Below are positions 1 to 11,110 of a stretch of DNA of 64,000 nt, piece after piece (within the stretch, counting starts at the first letter, position 1; each line of letters opens with the position of its first letter). The notes beneath the pieces were generated by a model that had not been told where the DNA came from, made no database searches, and was given only the letters and a program-made list of their open reading frames with translations. The stretch comes from Ophioderma brevispina (taxonomy: Eukaryota > Echinodermata > Ophiuroidea > Amphilepidida > Ophiodermatidae). The position numbers were made by a program, and so were the translations under genes. The stretch covers positions 25,179-89,178 of the forward strand of contig JAMKCH010022214.1 in the NCBI GenBank assembly GCA_023653785.1. The letters are read 5' to 3'.

Positions 1-54
1 CCGACCCATTCTGTCAGAGGCATCTATGGGCAATCAAACAATTTTTTTTTGGCC
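1..54. mobile_element. Right end of a PIF/Harbinger-like MITE (family D)
   Basis: The sequence ends in CAATCAAACAATT, a T run and GGCC, then TTA. The same end is seen in the complete copies at 8467-8875 and 18860-19156, which are flanked by TAA. The rest of the element lies outside the window. A 3-bp TWA target duplication and GGCC ends fit PIF/Harbinger, which is an inference. Confidence 0.6.
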
Positions 55-59
55 TTAGG

Positions 60-615
60 TTGCATGAATACTGCAACGCGGTTCATTTAAACTTAGGTCA
101 GTCAGCCGTGGCTGGATCGAGCACAATAAATACTAGCAAGCCTTCTGGTTATTTACATAAATAAGAATGTACTACGCAGGAGTGATTGCCGTCACTGACT
201 AGCTTCGGTGACTAGATTTACGCATACGTGCAAACCGTGTACAGCTTCTATAGAGTAGGTTTGTTTGTGCCACATATTGAGATATACAATATGTTACAAA
301 TTTTCAGTGTATTAACCATTTGACCAAGGAGGGCATATGTTATGCCCTGCTGAACTTACCGCTGCACACAGAGGGCGTAATATTACACCCTGAAGACGTT
401 AGTGGAAATAGGGTGCTCTAAGGTTAATTGACCCTTTGACCATACCCTTAAGTGGTCCCTTTCCAGCGCTTATGATCCTGGGTGTGACCATGCCTTAACA
501 GGTCATGACCCTGAAAGTGGCCTTTGAACCTGTGAACTGCACTGGAAGTAGAGCTTAATAAATAAAGTGACCTCAAAATAGCTTTCGCACAAAATTGTTA
601 GATGTGGTCAAGTGG
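60..615. other. No gene; short TGACC-rich stretch
   Basis: Nothing coding is visible. About 425-560 is rich in TGACC and GGTCA words, like the longer array at 15520-15960. Confidence 0.5.
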
Positions 616-908
616 TTAAGGGACATAAGAGCATCTTGAACTGGACTATTGTGCAAGGGGAGAAAGGAGAACATTCAAAGAGGCAAAGTGTCCAACAGTT
701 TTGTCCCATATCTGGTTCCGTCTGACTTCCATCTTTTCTCTAATGCCTACCATGAAAAAAACAATTGGCTGGCAAGCACTATGATAGTGATGATGGCATA
801 ATTTGATGTTGAAGAGTAAAAGAATAGACTTTTTTCACTGGGGGATTCATGCACTGTAGCATTGTTGGCAGAAGTGTGTGAAGTGCCAAGACCAAGGGGA
901 CTATATTG
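616..908 (+). repeat. Direct repeat copy 1 of 2 (293 bp)
   Basis: This block recurs at 1337-1629 (offset 721) with only about four mismatches seen by eye. It begins at a TTAA that here follows ordinary sequence (an apparently empty transposon site). It ends abruptly in a run of 22 T at 909-930. Confidence 0.9.
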
Positions 909-930
909 TTTTTTTTTTTTTTTTTTTTTT
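909..930. repeat. T22 run at a duplication join
   Basis: An uninterrupted T run separates repeat copy 1 from the sequence leading to copy 2. The corresponding place after copy 2 (position 1630) is not a T run, so the run belongs to the join and not to the repeat. Confidence 0.85.
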
Positions 931-1034
931 TGACACCAATCGGGTCAGGTCAAAAGTTTCTGTGCATGTACTTGTCCTTGTGACCAGTTTTGGTCAATAT
1001 GGAATGTTCCATGTCTGAGATATTAGCATGTTGA

Positions 1035-1071
1035 CAGAAAGAAAGAAGAAAGAAAGAAGAAAGAAAGAAAC
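1035..1071. repeat. GAAA/GAAGAAA microsatellite
   Basis: Short interrupted GAAAGAA units, purine on the + strand, directly upstream of a MITE fragment. Confidence 0.85.
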
Positions 1072-1107
1072 CATACAGAAGAAAGACACAGTCGAGTTCC
1101 TCGACTG

Positions 1108-1340
1108 TGTAAAAAGGCGATCTTGATTTGCTTATATTTCAATAGAAAACAAAGGCTGAATTTCGTATTTGCTCCTATACGAAATTAGAAATTTCACAAT
1201 TTCTGTGCCAAAGTAACATTTCTCAGCTTAATCGTTTAAGATGGGGATATTTTTGATGGAAAGCCTTACATCAGAGCAAAAATCAGTACTTTCGATTTTT
1301 AGGGACCTCTGATATGTGAAATCTCTCGTTGCACCTTTAA
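1108..1340 (+). mobile_element. TTAA-type MITE, family B, left-truncated
   Basis: Shares a long stretch with 19177-19751 and 34241-34562, including the words GCTCCTATACGAAATTAGAA and GCAAAAATCAGTAC. The right end is AATCTCTCGTTGCACCTTTAA. The terminal TTAA (1337-1340) is also the first four bases of direct-repeat copy 2. The left end is missing next to the purine microsatellite. Confidence 0.8.
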
Positions 1341-1629
1341 GGGACATAAGAGCATCTTGAACTGGACTATTGTGCAAGGGGAGAAAGGAGAACATTCAAA
1401 GAGGCAAAGTGTCCAACAGTTTTGTCCCATATCTGGTTCCGTCTGACTTCCATCTTTTCTCTAATGCCTACCATGAAAAAAACAATTGGCTGGCAAGCAC
1501 TACGATAGTGATGATGGCATAATTTGATGTTGAAGAGTAAAAGAATAGACTTTCTTCACTGGGGGATTCATGCACTGTAGCATTGTTGGCAGAAGTATGT
1601 GAAGTGCCAAGGCCAAGGGGACTATATTG
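1337..1629 (+). repeat. Direct repeat copy 2 of 2 (293 bp)
   Basis: Second copy of 616-908. Here the shared TTAA is the right target site of the family B MITE, so this copy is the occupied version of the site that looks empty at 616. Downstream sequence continues normally. Confidence 0.9.
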
Positions 1630-1677
1630 AATAATAGCTGGCAACTACACTCAATAGGCCTAGAATGTACAAGAAAG

Positions 1678-2080
1678 CAGTGGCGTAGTGGCAGCGCCAG
1701 ACTTCATTTTCTGGGGGAAAAGTGAAATTTTTGTGGGGCAAAAGTAAAATATCAAAAAAATGAGATTTTTAACCAATTTCGGTGTGTCCTTGGTGTAATA
1801 TATTCATGAGTTAGAGTAAAGACTCTTTTATGGAATAAAGCTGTACAATCCTTGTAATCCTTTGATCCTCTTATAGAAGATTTCATGCTAGGCTAATTCC
1901 ATGATGTCTTCCATGAAGGATGAACCCCAATTTTGGCCCAAATTTGGTGATTTTTGGCCCCAATCAATGATTTTTTAAAAAAAAAAAATGTGTCATTTTT
2001 CTTCTAGCCAGGGAGGGGGGGGGCAAGAAAGCAATTTGGGAGGGAAAATGCCTCCCATGCCACCCCTGGTGCCGCCACTG
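1678..2080. mobile_element. hAT-like MITE, 403 bp
   Basis: The ends are inverted: CAGTGGCGTAGTGGCAGCGC at left and GGTGCCGCCACTG at right. Flanking octamers CAAGAAAG (1670-1677) and CAAGAGAG (2081-2088) form an 8-bp target duplication with one mismatch. An 8-bp duplication and CAGTGGCG ends are typical of hAT elements. No coding capacity. Confidence 0.8.
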
Positions 2081-2088
2081 CAAGAGAG

Positions 2089-3030
2089 ACTTTAAAAACA
2101 TCCAGTCCTTGTACATACAGTTTACTGATTGACTGGTCCCCTTTGGGTGATGCCCTATATCATTCTTGAATCATATTGGATGAGATGCAAGAATTAGCTT
2201 AAAGATTTCACACCTTCAAGATGACTTATACATTATGCCTATGCCTTCTGTGTCAATGGAGAAGTCACACAGTACATGTACCCTACATACATATCATGTG
2301 TAATCACATACAATGAGTAACCTGAACATGAAACCATCAAAGCAAATTTTTCACAGCATTAATGGTCACATAATATATTCCCGGTGTGGAATATAAATGA
2401 TTCATTTTCCCAATTAAAGGTAATTATTCCCTCACATTTCGCTGCATGTACCTCGCCAAATCGGCCGGTATTTAATTTCTCATTTCATATAAAACTTGCA
2501 AAAATGTCACGCCTGCCAGGCCGCCTTCTGCTCTCGTAATTTGAAACTTGCCAGTTATAGAAATGGTTTATGAAGGGAGACATAAATAACTTAGCATTTC
2601 AGAAGAGATTGGCACAACTCCCAAGCGAGGCATTAATATTTAATATGATATACATGTATTCACTATTTTGTAATGTATAGAAGTATTATAGTCCATGCAT
2701 GACTGAGCATTGCCAAGTCGGCTGTCAAAATCCTATAGCCAATGATTAATGGCGAATTTCCAGAGAAGAAATCATGGCTAGATAGAACAAGCTTAATACC
2801 TGGAAACTGAATAACAACCTCTTGGAGATGACAAAATTGAAGATTGTGTCTCATTACTTAAAGGTTCCGATCTTTAAATTGGATGGACTTATTTGCTGCT
2901 GTACATTGTTTTCCCTTAACAGACCTAGGGTAAGATGGAGGTTAGAGTTTATCCAATGTGGTAATACTAGCATAGGCAGATGGCTCCTAAAACACATCAA
3001 TTCATCAACTCTTGAATACAGAGCAATATA
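2089..3030. other. No gene or repeat recognised
   Basis: AT-rich sequence with no convincing reading frame, inverted repeat or match elsewhere in the window. Confidence 0.5.
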
Positions 3031-3411
3031 GTGAGGACAGGACAGAGAGAGTTAGTGAGAGAGTAAGAGTTACTGGAGAGAAAAAGAGTAGCAGAAATTG
3101 AATAAATAAGAAAGAAGAAAGAAGAAAGAAGACTAAGGAGAAGAAGAGAGGATGGGAAGAGAGGGAGGAAAGAAGAGAGGAAGACTAAGGAAGAGATAAA
3201 AGGGGATGTGGGAGCAGGAGGGAGCAGGAGGGAAAGTGAAAGAGCTAGGAGGAAGAAGTACACATGCAGAAAAACACTGAAGAGGGAAAGGGAGGGAACA
3301 AAGCAAAGAAAAGGAAAGTGGAAAAGGAGAAAGGAAAAGAGAAAAGAGGGAAAAGATTGAAAAGAAAGAAAGAAGAGAAAATTACAGAGCAGGAAAAAAG
3401 ACAGGGGTAAC
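3031..3411. repeat. Polypurine tract
   Basis: About 380 bases are almost all A and G on the + strand, in irregular GAGAGG/AAAGAAG words. The opposite strand reads as a Leu/Ser/Phe-rich open frame, which is composition and not a gene. Confidence 0.9.
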
Positions 3412-4689
3412 CTTGTCATTTGAGTGACACTGGCCTGTAACCTGGATTTTTTTTAGGGAGGGGCAATTTTTTTTTTCAAAAGGGGGTCTTCCCCTAAAAT
3501 TCTACAAAATGAACTTTTTCACTTACCTTAGCCTTATTCTCCCTCCTTATCGATTTTAACTGCATCACTCATTGCATATGTGCTTCATGGGCGTATCCAT
3601 GATCGCGCAACAGCCCGTGTAGCAGAGGCCCTGGTTGTGGTCTGGCGGAAAATCCCCCAGAAAAAAATTATATATTTTCAGGCAAATTTCACATTATTTG
3701 AGCCATTCTGGTCTTATATTACAGCTACGAAATTCTTATTTTTTTAGACCCTGGGGTGCCAGGTTAAATATCAAATAGAGAGAATGATACACATAGGCCT
3801 AAATCAAAACAATTGATTAGTATACTCCTAGGTTTAACTTGCATTACAAATTTATCCCCAAAATGATATTTTTTTTATCAAAATGAAAAAAGTTTGCTTG
3901 CTCACAACATTCAGTTCTGTTCCTTAACCAAAAAAGTTACAATTCTGTCTGTATTGTTGTAAAATTGTATTTCTTCCATACTTGTTTGTGATCTGGAAAA
4001 ACTATTTCTGTGTATTGCAAAGATTTTTCCCCTAACAATATAGGAGTACCAATGACCTGTTTCACTTGTTGAGATAGCTGTCTTCTATTACATCCCCAGG
4101 AAATGTCCTACATTTCTACTGTCACTGTAAAGACCAAACTTATGACTTAGCTCCTGACTTCTAATTACACTACATCAAATGCTGGGGATAGCCACAGTGT
4201 TTACGGCTTTTATTTATTGTTGTCTGCAGGCCGTAAGTTCAATCCCATATGCATCTTGGAGGTTTCTATGCCTTTATGACCTGGCAATTTTCAATCAAGT
4301 CCGATCTGTTTTGAGAGCGGCGTAGTGGTTTGTGAATTCTACAATCAAACAGGTTGCAATACTTGGAACACTTTCCACCATTCACACTACAAAATACATA
4401 AGGTATCAGAAAGTGAAGTGATTGCCTGACCCCTATACACACTATGCAACTGAGCCGGGAAACAAAACCTGAGGTTTTGCAACTAAACACTGTAACTTCA
4501 TAAAGATAGTACTCTGAACTTTCCTCAGATTTTAGTATTGTATTACTATCTCTTTGTTAACAAACACCTAATCAACAATGGAAGATAACTAATATTTGAA
4601 TTCAAAAGGTTACTGTCTCTTGAGAGATTACAGGTAAATCTGATGGCTTTCTTAATGTTTTGCACCTGACAGAAAACATGTTTCCAATT
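3412..4689. other. No gene; possible decayed repeat at 3430-3780
   Basis: Around 3430-3510 and 3650 there are G/C-run and T-run words resembling hAT-type MITE remains seen elsewhere, but no ends can be paired. The rest holds nothing recognisable. Confidence 0.4.
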
Positions 4690-5290
4690 TTAAAGAGACA
4701 CTGGCACATTTGAAAAATAGTGCGCCCTCACGATTTTTCAAAATTGATATTTTTGCATGGCTGTAAAGCTTTTATACATTAGCTTCGCTTGAAAATGTTT
4801 AAGCCCAAATCAGTGCCCTTATGGGTAAACAGAACAATTTTTATAATTAATGTCCCCAGCGACATATATTCAGTAGACGACAGATATGCTGTTTAACACA
4901 AGAAAACACAGGCCGGAAACAGATTCCCATGGCATGAACTGTGTTTGACCGGTCTGTGACCTTTGTGGTTTTGATATCAATGAGTACGAGTCTATGATAT
5001 TCATATAATGGACATATTTGTTGATTAAAGTTGGCCTAAAAATTACCTAGATGTCTTGAGCCTCTTATTAATCTGTTTTTGGGGTATGTTATTTTTATGT
5101 GTAAAAATATATCTCTTTTCTTCCAATGGCCTAGACTATCATTTGCGAGCAAATTGAAGAAAATTCATATTTTCTGAAAATGTGCCAGTACCGCTTAATG
5201 CCCTGAGAGATTGCAGGTAATTCTGATGGCTTTCATTAATGTTCTGGGGCCAATTTTTGCACCCGACAGAAAACATGTTTCCAATTTTAA
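4621..5290 (+). repeat. Direct repeats flanking a MITE (4621-4693 and 5204-5290)
   Basis: The block from TGAGAGATT to CAATTTTAA appears left (73 bp) and right (87 bp) of the family E element. The right copy has a few substitutions and 14 extra bases in the middle. The left copy ends exactly at the TTAA where the element starts; the right copy ends at a TTAA followed by GACCC, an unoccupied version. Confidence 0.85.
4690..5198 (+). mobile_element. TTAA-type MITE, family E, complete (509 bp)
   Basis: The left end TTAAAGAGACACTGGCACAT pairs with the right end ATGTGCCAGTACCGCTTAA as inverted repeats, with TTAA at both edges. Related partial copies are at 38222-40745, 41107-41348 and 63577-64000. 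No coding capacity. A TTAA target with AG-starting ends fits Kolobok-type better than piggyBac-type elements, an inference. Confidence 0.85.
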
Positions 5291-5649
5291 GACCCACTTA
5301 GCTCTCAGCCCATGCACTGTTATGAGTGTCTGAGGTGACAAAATGAGTTTATGCCAGGAAACAGAGTGATCTAGTCTAGGGTCCTCAAATGTGGAAGGTC
5401 ACAGAGGGGGTTACACATTTTGAAAATAGGACCAAATATATTTCTCCAAGTTTTTCTTTATTTTTTTAGTTGACCGAAGGTCAAACATGATTTGTTTAAG
5501 AGGCAAGCTACATGACCAGCATACCCAGCCTGGGTGCAGAGGCAGTGCAAGCACACCGGCTGCACCCCGAGGTCCTACAGGCCTGGGTAGCTCTGTACAT
5601 GTCACCCATTGAGCGCCCCCAATTTGTTTTGAATCCGGGTTTTTTTGCA

Positions 5650-5862
5650 TATTTGGAATGCTTACCAATGTATTAGATCACATCTGAAGTGAATAAGCCG
5701 AATACACCGTCTTTTTTGCCATAAGATGATGATTTTGCATTTTCTGTTGTGCACGACAGAAAATCAATGCATGGTTTTCTATAGGGACGATTACGATAGC
5801 AGGCAAGTTCAAAACAAGGTTTGCAGTTTTGTTTTGTACTTGTCTGTCCAATAAACGTTCTC
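5650..5862 (-). mobile_element. Dispersed repeat family J, partial
   Basis: Reverse complement of part of 59375-59640 and 46736-47080, sharing the words for GGTGTGAT, the TTGGACAAACAAG region and the 24-bp near-palindrome at 5741-5764 (TTTTCTGT...ACAGAAAA). Ends are not defined here. Confidence 0.7.
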
Positions 5863-6751
5863 GTTAGGTGGTCTACAACCAATCCAGTGTAATTAAGAGA
5901 AATTTGCATCCTCATAAAATCTCCTCCTGTCACTTTAAACATAAAAAGGACACTTTTACCACTTTCTTTTTGCAAGACCTTATTAGCCCTGCCATTTATT
6001 ACATGATCATTTATAAGCCTGAAATAGGGACCTTAAGTGTGGTCTACAGGGTCTGGATTTTGCCTAAACCCTAACCTTTTCCACACATTTCTGTATATGA
6101 TAATCAGTTCTCACTTGGTTAGAGTACACCCCAGTGTATGATCTTCATGTTATACCAGGATCTCCTGCTAATATTCTAAATACAAACTGGGCTGTGCCGG
6201 GGGGGGGGGGACCCCACCCTGAGATTTTCAAAATTTAGGAAAAACAGGGGTTTTATGCAATAAATTGGACAAAAATTAGGTGTTTTTAACCAAAATGAGT
6301 TCATTTTGTACTGTTTTGCCCCCCCCCCCCATTGATGTTTCGCCCCTCCTATGATTTTACCCTGGCACCCCCCCTGAATACAAATACAACAGAAGACAAC
6401 AAATGTGCCATTTAGTGCATATCATATTCAAATTTTAGTCTTTACTTTCAGTATCACAATGTAAAGTGTCAGACTGTTAAGTTTTAGACTTGTCCTGTGC
6501 TAACATGCTGAGAGCGTCTTCAAGTACGAACGACCCAAGACAATCTCAGACTGTTGACCAACATCTACATACTAAAGGGATACCTTTTTGTGATAGTTAC
6601 GGCAAACTTGATTTGTTGACACACTAAGTGCATCTTCATGGCCAGTCACGCAGAGCTATTGTCTCAGTGTGACAAAAATATTAAGCTCTTGACCCTCGTC
6701 TGGACTCGACTAATGGAAAATCACCAGACAATAGTGATGCTATGAGCTAAT
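5863..6751. other. No gene; G and C runs
   Basis: A G run near 6199-6211 and a C run near 6320-6331 bracket AT-rich sequence, like the decayed interior of a hAT-type MITE, but the ends cannot be paired. Nothing else is recognised. Confidence 0.4.
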
Positions 6752-7119
6752 GTGAGATTTTAGCCCGAAATCGTGCTCCAGGAGCATACATTTTTAACTC
6801 GTCTCATAGCGGCGCTATTCATGATTATATGTGCACACTTTATTCCGTTAATATGTTTTTTAAGTACGTATACAAAAACACTTTCTGCTTTCGCCAGTTT
6901 TGGTGGCCATGGCATGCATTTGTGGGTGCTCATCTTGTAATCCAAAAGGATTCCCACACCAGCCATAAAATTTTACTTGATTATTATTTTATTTTAGAGT
7001 TAGAAATTGCAATGAAAACATCAGGTTTGGGTGATTGAGTAGAAAATAGTGAATAGCTGCCTTATGAGATAATTAAACTGGTTATGGTCCTGGAGCATGA
7101 TTTCGAGCCAGAATCTCAC
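6752..7119. mobile_element. Long-TIR MITE (family K), 368 bp
   Basis: The left arm GTGAGATTTTAGCCCGAAAT is matched by the right arm ATTTCGAGCCAGAATCTCAC in inverted orientation. Pairing extends through TGCTCCAGGA and, more weakly, a further 40 or so bases. No clear target duplication was found. Only one copy is in the window. Confidence 0.75.
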
Positions 7120-8054
7120 ACGTGCAAGAAATGAGGAAGCTAGTATGTGATATTGCCACCATTCTACACTACACTGTTTGTATACAAAAGAACAGTCAAC
7201 ATCCTATACAAGATGATATAATTCTTGGTTTATGATAAAACAAATGCTATTCATATGTTTGATTGGCTGGGTAGGATCTTGGAACAAAATTAGTATAACA
7301 GCAGATGAACATCCCAGTAAATGGCAAAACTTTCTTTTTTACCACTTTTAATATAAACAAATATAGTCATACTGTCAACAATTTTAATAATCTCAATAAT
7401 TCATTTTTTGAAATTTCTCAAAAGGTTTCAATTGTTGAACATGGAGAAAATCATTTTCGGCTCTTGCAATGCATGGAAGGTTGTTTTTAAGGTCCACCAA
7501 ATACATATATATGCCCACTGGTGCTTGCCCATTAAAAAAAGACTTGCTATGAAATTCAGTTGTTTACGATATACTTTAATTTGCTATTTGACAGTTCATT
7601 GACATGTAAAACTAGAATGCAAGCTATTTCCCCATGCCATGGGGTAGTTGTGGTTTGTTTACAGTGGGTCAAACTGTTACAGTACAAGAGCTATCTTCAG
7701 TAGATAGTATTGATTTTACTATTGACTTATTTTGTGATTTAAAATGTGAAAACTAAAATCACCCTGCATTGACTGGTTAATGGAGTTCAGACCAATAATA
7801 CTAAACTTGAAATTAACATTTTTAAATCATATGGCACAACTATCTAACGGTTAATAACACATTGTAGCCTTACATGAATCTAATCCGAGAAAGCATTATC
7901 TTTTATGACAGAAAAACAAAGGTTCACATTAGTGCAAGTAAACTATCACCACACATTGACTGCTTAATGGCATTCACAAAAATATGCACACACTGGAATT
8001 GCAATATTTAAATAAACTGAGCACAAAATCTATCTGAAGGGTAAGGCATTATCA
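7120..8054. other. No gene recognised
   Basis: Short overlapping open frames only, with no codon pattern or motif. Confidence 0.5.
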
Positions 8055-8441
8055 GTGATTTACCAATATTTTTTTTAAACAATCTGCATTTGTAATCGGT
8101 ATTCTAACAACCTCACACCAAAACAACCTAATAGGATTTCACTGGATATTTTAGTTGATGTTGGAGGGGAGGCTTCTGTTCACAGCATATTCATACACTA
8201 TCATAGTTAATAAGACTGAAAGCAAACCCCAATGAGGATAAAACTGGTATTTTAGTCAATGTTGGAGGCTTCTGTTCACAACATAGAAATCCGAACACAC
8301 TTTCAAGTAAAGACTGAAAGCCAAACTATGAGGATAATAAAAAGGATATTGTAGTTAATGTTGGAGGCTTCTGCCCACAGCATAGGTATCCTAACATACT
8401 TTGCAAGTAGTACTAAGACTGAAAGCAACCTTGAGGATAAC
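8055..8441 (+). repeat. Family A MITE remnant with a 3-unit minisatellite of about 100 bp
   Basis: GGCATTATCAGTGATTT near 8045 resembles the family A left end. Units start near 8141, 8245 and 8343. Each contains GGTATTTTAGT, GTTGGAGGCTTCTG and GACTGAAAGC-AA...GAGGATAA. The words AGGTATCCTAACA and GACTGAAAGC occur once in the intact family A copy at 35304-35674, so the array looks like internal amplification within a MITE. Confidence 0.7.
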
Positions 8442-8466
8442 ACACTTAGAGCTACATTCAATTTAA

Positions 8467-8875
8467 GACCTAAAAATGGTTTGATTGGCGTAACCCGGAA
8501 CGACCCTATTTTTACCGGACCTAAATATTTTGAATTTTTGGTGTGCAAAAAAAACGTTTTAAAAACCACCGTAAAAAACAAAATATTTATAGTGAGGGTT
8601 TTCCATTCAGGTTTTACTGATATATGGTCATGAAAACGCTGAAATGCAAAAAACAGGAATTTAATGACGTCATACTTCGGTACTTCTAAAGGATTTGCCA
8701 GGACATTCAAAATGACAAAATAAAAAGATGTGCTGTTACGAAAAAGTGAGAGGTGCCATTTGTTTTTGTATGTGTTCATAATTGTGTTCTGGTATGGAAA
8801 ACACTTAAAAAAAAAAAATCCGACCTACCTACCCTATTTTTTTCTATGTTCACCAATCAAACAATTTTTTAGGCC
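8467..8875. mobile_element. PIF/Harbinger-like MITE, family D (409 bp)
   Basis: The left end GACCTAAAAATGGTTTGATT pairs with the right end CAATCAAACAATTTTTTAGG in inverted orientation. TAA is present at both edges (8464-8466 and 8876-8878). A 158-codon minus-strand frame crosses its left boundary and is spurious. Confidence 0.75.
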
Positions 8876-8889
8876 TAATGAAATGTAGC

Positions 8890-9491
8890 ATTAAATTAAA
8901 GAGGGGATGGCCGAATTAAGGATTATGACATTTTCATCTTGATAGATGGCTTTCACTCCAAAACCCCATCTGTAAAGTTTCGCGCCGAAAATTAACTTTC
9001 CATCGTTTTGAGGCAGAGCTAACAAAACGTGATTTTGTAAGCCCCATAGAGTTAATGTGTTTAAAAAATAATATTGGTCGACCAAAATGGGTCACATTTT
9101 CGCTCATAATTCCAAAACAAAAATCCTGTTGGTATAATTTTCACTGGGGTAATTGAGAAAAATAGTTAGCTTTGTCTTCTGATACCGATAGGTTCGACCA
9201 CTTCCGGAAAATCTGGAGCTTCTGGGGACGAGGGCTATTAGCGATCAGGCCATGGACCTTTGATCTTTAAAAATTAAGATTGTGTTAAACCTAAATGCGT
9301 CGACCAAAATGGAAGTACACGTTGCTATCACTCCCAAATCAAAAATTCATTTAGCCCTAAGATTTTCAGATGACGTAATTGAGGAAAAATAGTAGCTTTC
9401 TTCTAATACCAAAATTTTCAAACCCCCACTTCCGGTAAAATATGGGCTTCTGGGCAGAGGCTATAACGCGATCGGGCCATGGACACTTTAA
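8890..9491 (-). mobile_element. Family G repeats, two diverged copies in series
   Basis: Two copies share ACCAAAATGG, TAATTGAG-AAAAATAG-TAGCTTTCTTCT and the end GGCCATGGAC...TTTAA (near 9249 and 9475-9491). They are reverse-oriented relative to 55389-55719 and 49640-50202. The right TTAA is at 9488-9491. Confidence 0.7.
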
Positions 9492-9563
9492 GCTACTCCT
9501 GCCAATTCAATTATGTTCTCATCTTGAGCAGATAACTGATGGTGCATACTATGAGTCCAACTC

Positions 9564-9921
9564 ATAAAGACGACTCAGAGATTTCAAAATATAATTTTTC
9601 TGTTGTATTAATTAAAAGTAGTCAACTAGAACTAAAGATAATCACCGAAAATGCCCAATTCCAACGTTTTAGATGACTCAACTTTTTTTGAGGTAAACAA
9701 TTAGGTGTAGTACAACAGAACCATAGCGATACTGTGTATAAAAAGAAATCTGGATCTGGAAATTTATACAAAGTTGTGATTTTCATATGAAGGATATTGA
9801 TTTGAGCTAAACTATTCAAAGTTGTGATTAGTATGTGGAAAAACATTATGTTTATGAAAAAAACAAAGATTTGTATAGGAATGAGGGAACAATCTTCAGG
9901 AAATCTCTAAGTAAGCCTGAA
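9564..9921 (-). mobile_element. TTAA-type MITE, family C, reverse copy
   Basis: Reads GACGACTCAGAGATTTC at the left and GGAAATCTCTAAGTAAGCCT at the right, the ends of family C (best copy 17993-18362). The internal word for CTAGAACTAAAGATA-TCACC is shared. The outer TTAA is eroded. Confidence 0.75.
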
Positions 9922-9938
9922 AGGGAGGCACTTATTCT

Positions 9939-10264
9939 TTAAAGGCTGCATTTTGTGATTTCGGCACCTTCTGTTTTATTCACTGATCAACTAGAGATCC
10001 TTGAGAAAAGCTTATTCTCAAAATTTGAGTGATCCCATATCGTGCGGGGTTTTGTGGCATGAGCAATCGCTCTTTTCCCACGGTCACATAGGCTACTGGA
10101 GTAATTTCTGTCCGTTAACGGACAGAAATACAAAATTGTTATTTCTTACAGATTGCACATAAGATGGGCACATGTGGAATTACTAAGGCTAACGGTTCAG
10201 ATGATATAAAATTTTTTTAATTTTTTTATTGTTGGTGGGGGGGGGGTCACGAAATGCCCTTTAA
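9939..10264 (+). mobile_element. TTAA-type MITE, family F (326 bp)
   Basis: TTAAAGGCTGCATTTTGTGA at left and TCACGAAATGCCCTTTAA at right are inverted repeats. A central 26-bp perfect palindrome lies at 10104-10129 (ATTTCTGTCC...GGACAGAAAT). Copy 31373-31718 is the same family in reverse orientation. No protein coding. Confidence 0.85.
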
Positions 10265-10383
10265 GATAGAACAAAAAAACGAAGCTTTGTAGCAAGATGG
10301 CTGGAAGTATCTGAGTTGCTCAAAATGTCCAAAAACATTCATTCTTGTTAATGAGTTGGTCTAATATAATAATAATTTAACAT

Positions 10384-10600
10384 TTTTACCGTGCGACATA
10401 TCCACAGTAAAGTGCTCAAGGTGCTTTGCGGCGGCAGCCTTGAAAGGCGCTTAGCACATCAGAGAACCATGATACCGGAACAGATTTATGCCAAGAAGCT
10501 CAATTTAGAAGCAGGAGGAAACCGGAGAGTACCCGGAGAAAAACCTGCGGGAACGAGTTGGATTGAGAAACCCAACTTCACAAGAGAAGGGGCAACCCCA
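10384..10600 (-). mobile_element. tRNA-derived SINE, minus strand, head missing
   Basis: Reverse complement of the body of the SINE at 51634-51960, including the shared words CGGGTACTCCGGTTTCCTCC, TTGGCATAAATCTGTTC-GG and GATGTGCT-AGCGCC. The tRNA-like promoter head is absent. The conserved central block resembles the widely distributed Nin-DC type SINE domain, from memory and unverified. Confidence 0.8.
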
Positions 10601-10787
10601 TTTTGATACAAAAGGGTCTTCTAACTCATATTACAAAATCACTATCACTTTTGCAGTGCCATATGCTAGGATGTGGATTAAGGGGGATAAAAAGGTTTGT
10701 AAGCAGTAAACCTTCTGGCCCTGGGAATACCAATATGATACAGTCAGTCTGATTGGCTCATACAGGACACAACATGAGATAGGCCTC

Positions 10788-11110
10788 TTAAAGGTGCGAA
10801 CAACGAATTTCAAAATCAGGTATCCCGAAAAATCGAAAGCCTGATTTTTGCACTGTTTGCAAATCTTTTGTCAATAAGATCCCCATCTGAAAGGATCAGC
10901 TGAGAAATTTCTTTGGTACATAAAGAAATGTGATGAAATAGTCTTATACATTACGTTTTATGAGGAGCAAATATACGACATTCAACCTAGGATTATTTTG
11001 AAATGAAAGCAAATAAAAATCACATTTTTTGTCTATCACGTTCAAGACATTCTCTAGCAATACAGGTAAGGAAAACTCTTTTGAGTGGTTGTTACTATAG
11101 AATCATTACA
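10788..11110 (-). mobile_element. TTAA-type MITE, family B, diverged reverse copy
   Basis: Starts TTAAAGGTGCGAACAACGA and follows the reverse complement of 1108-1340 and 19177-19751 through AATCGAAAG-CTGATTTTTGC, GATCCCCATCT and GGAGCAAATA. The far end is indistinct. Confidence 0.65.

Noticed and set aside
2997..3419. 140-codon minus-strand frame rich in Leu, Ser and Phe
   Set aside because: It is the complement of a polypurine tract; composition alone keeps it open.
8303..8779. 158-codon minus-strand frame
   Set aside because: It crosses the left end of a family D MITE and the family A minisatellite, so it joins unrelated repeats; no motif.
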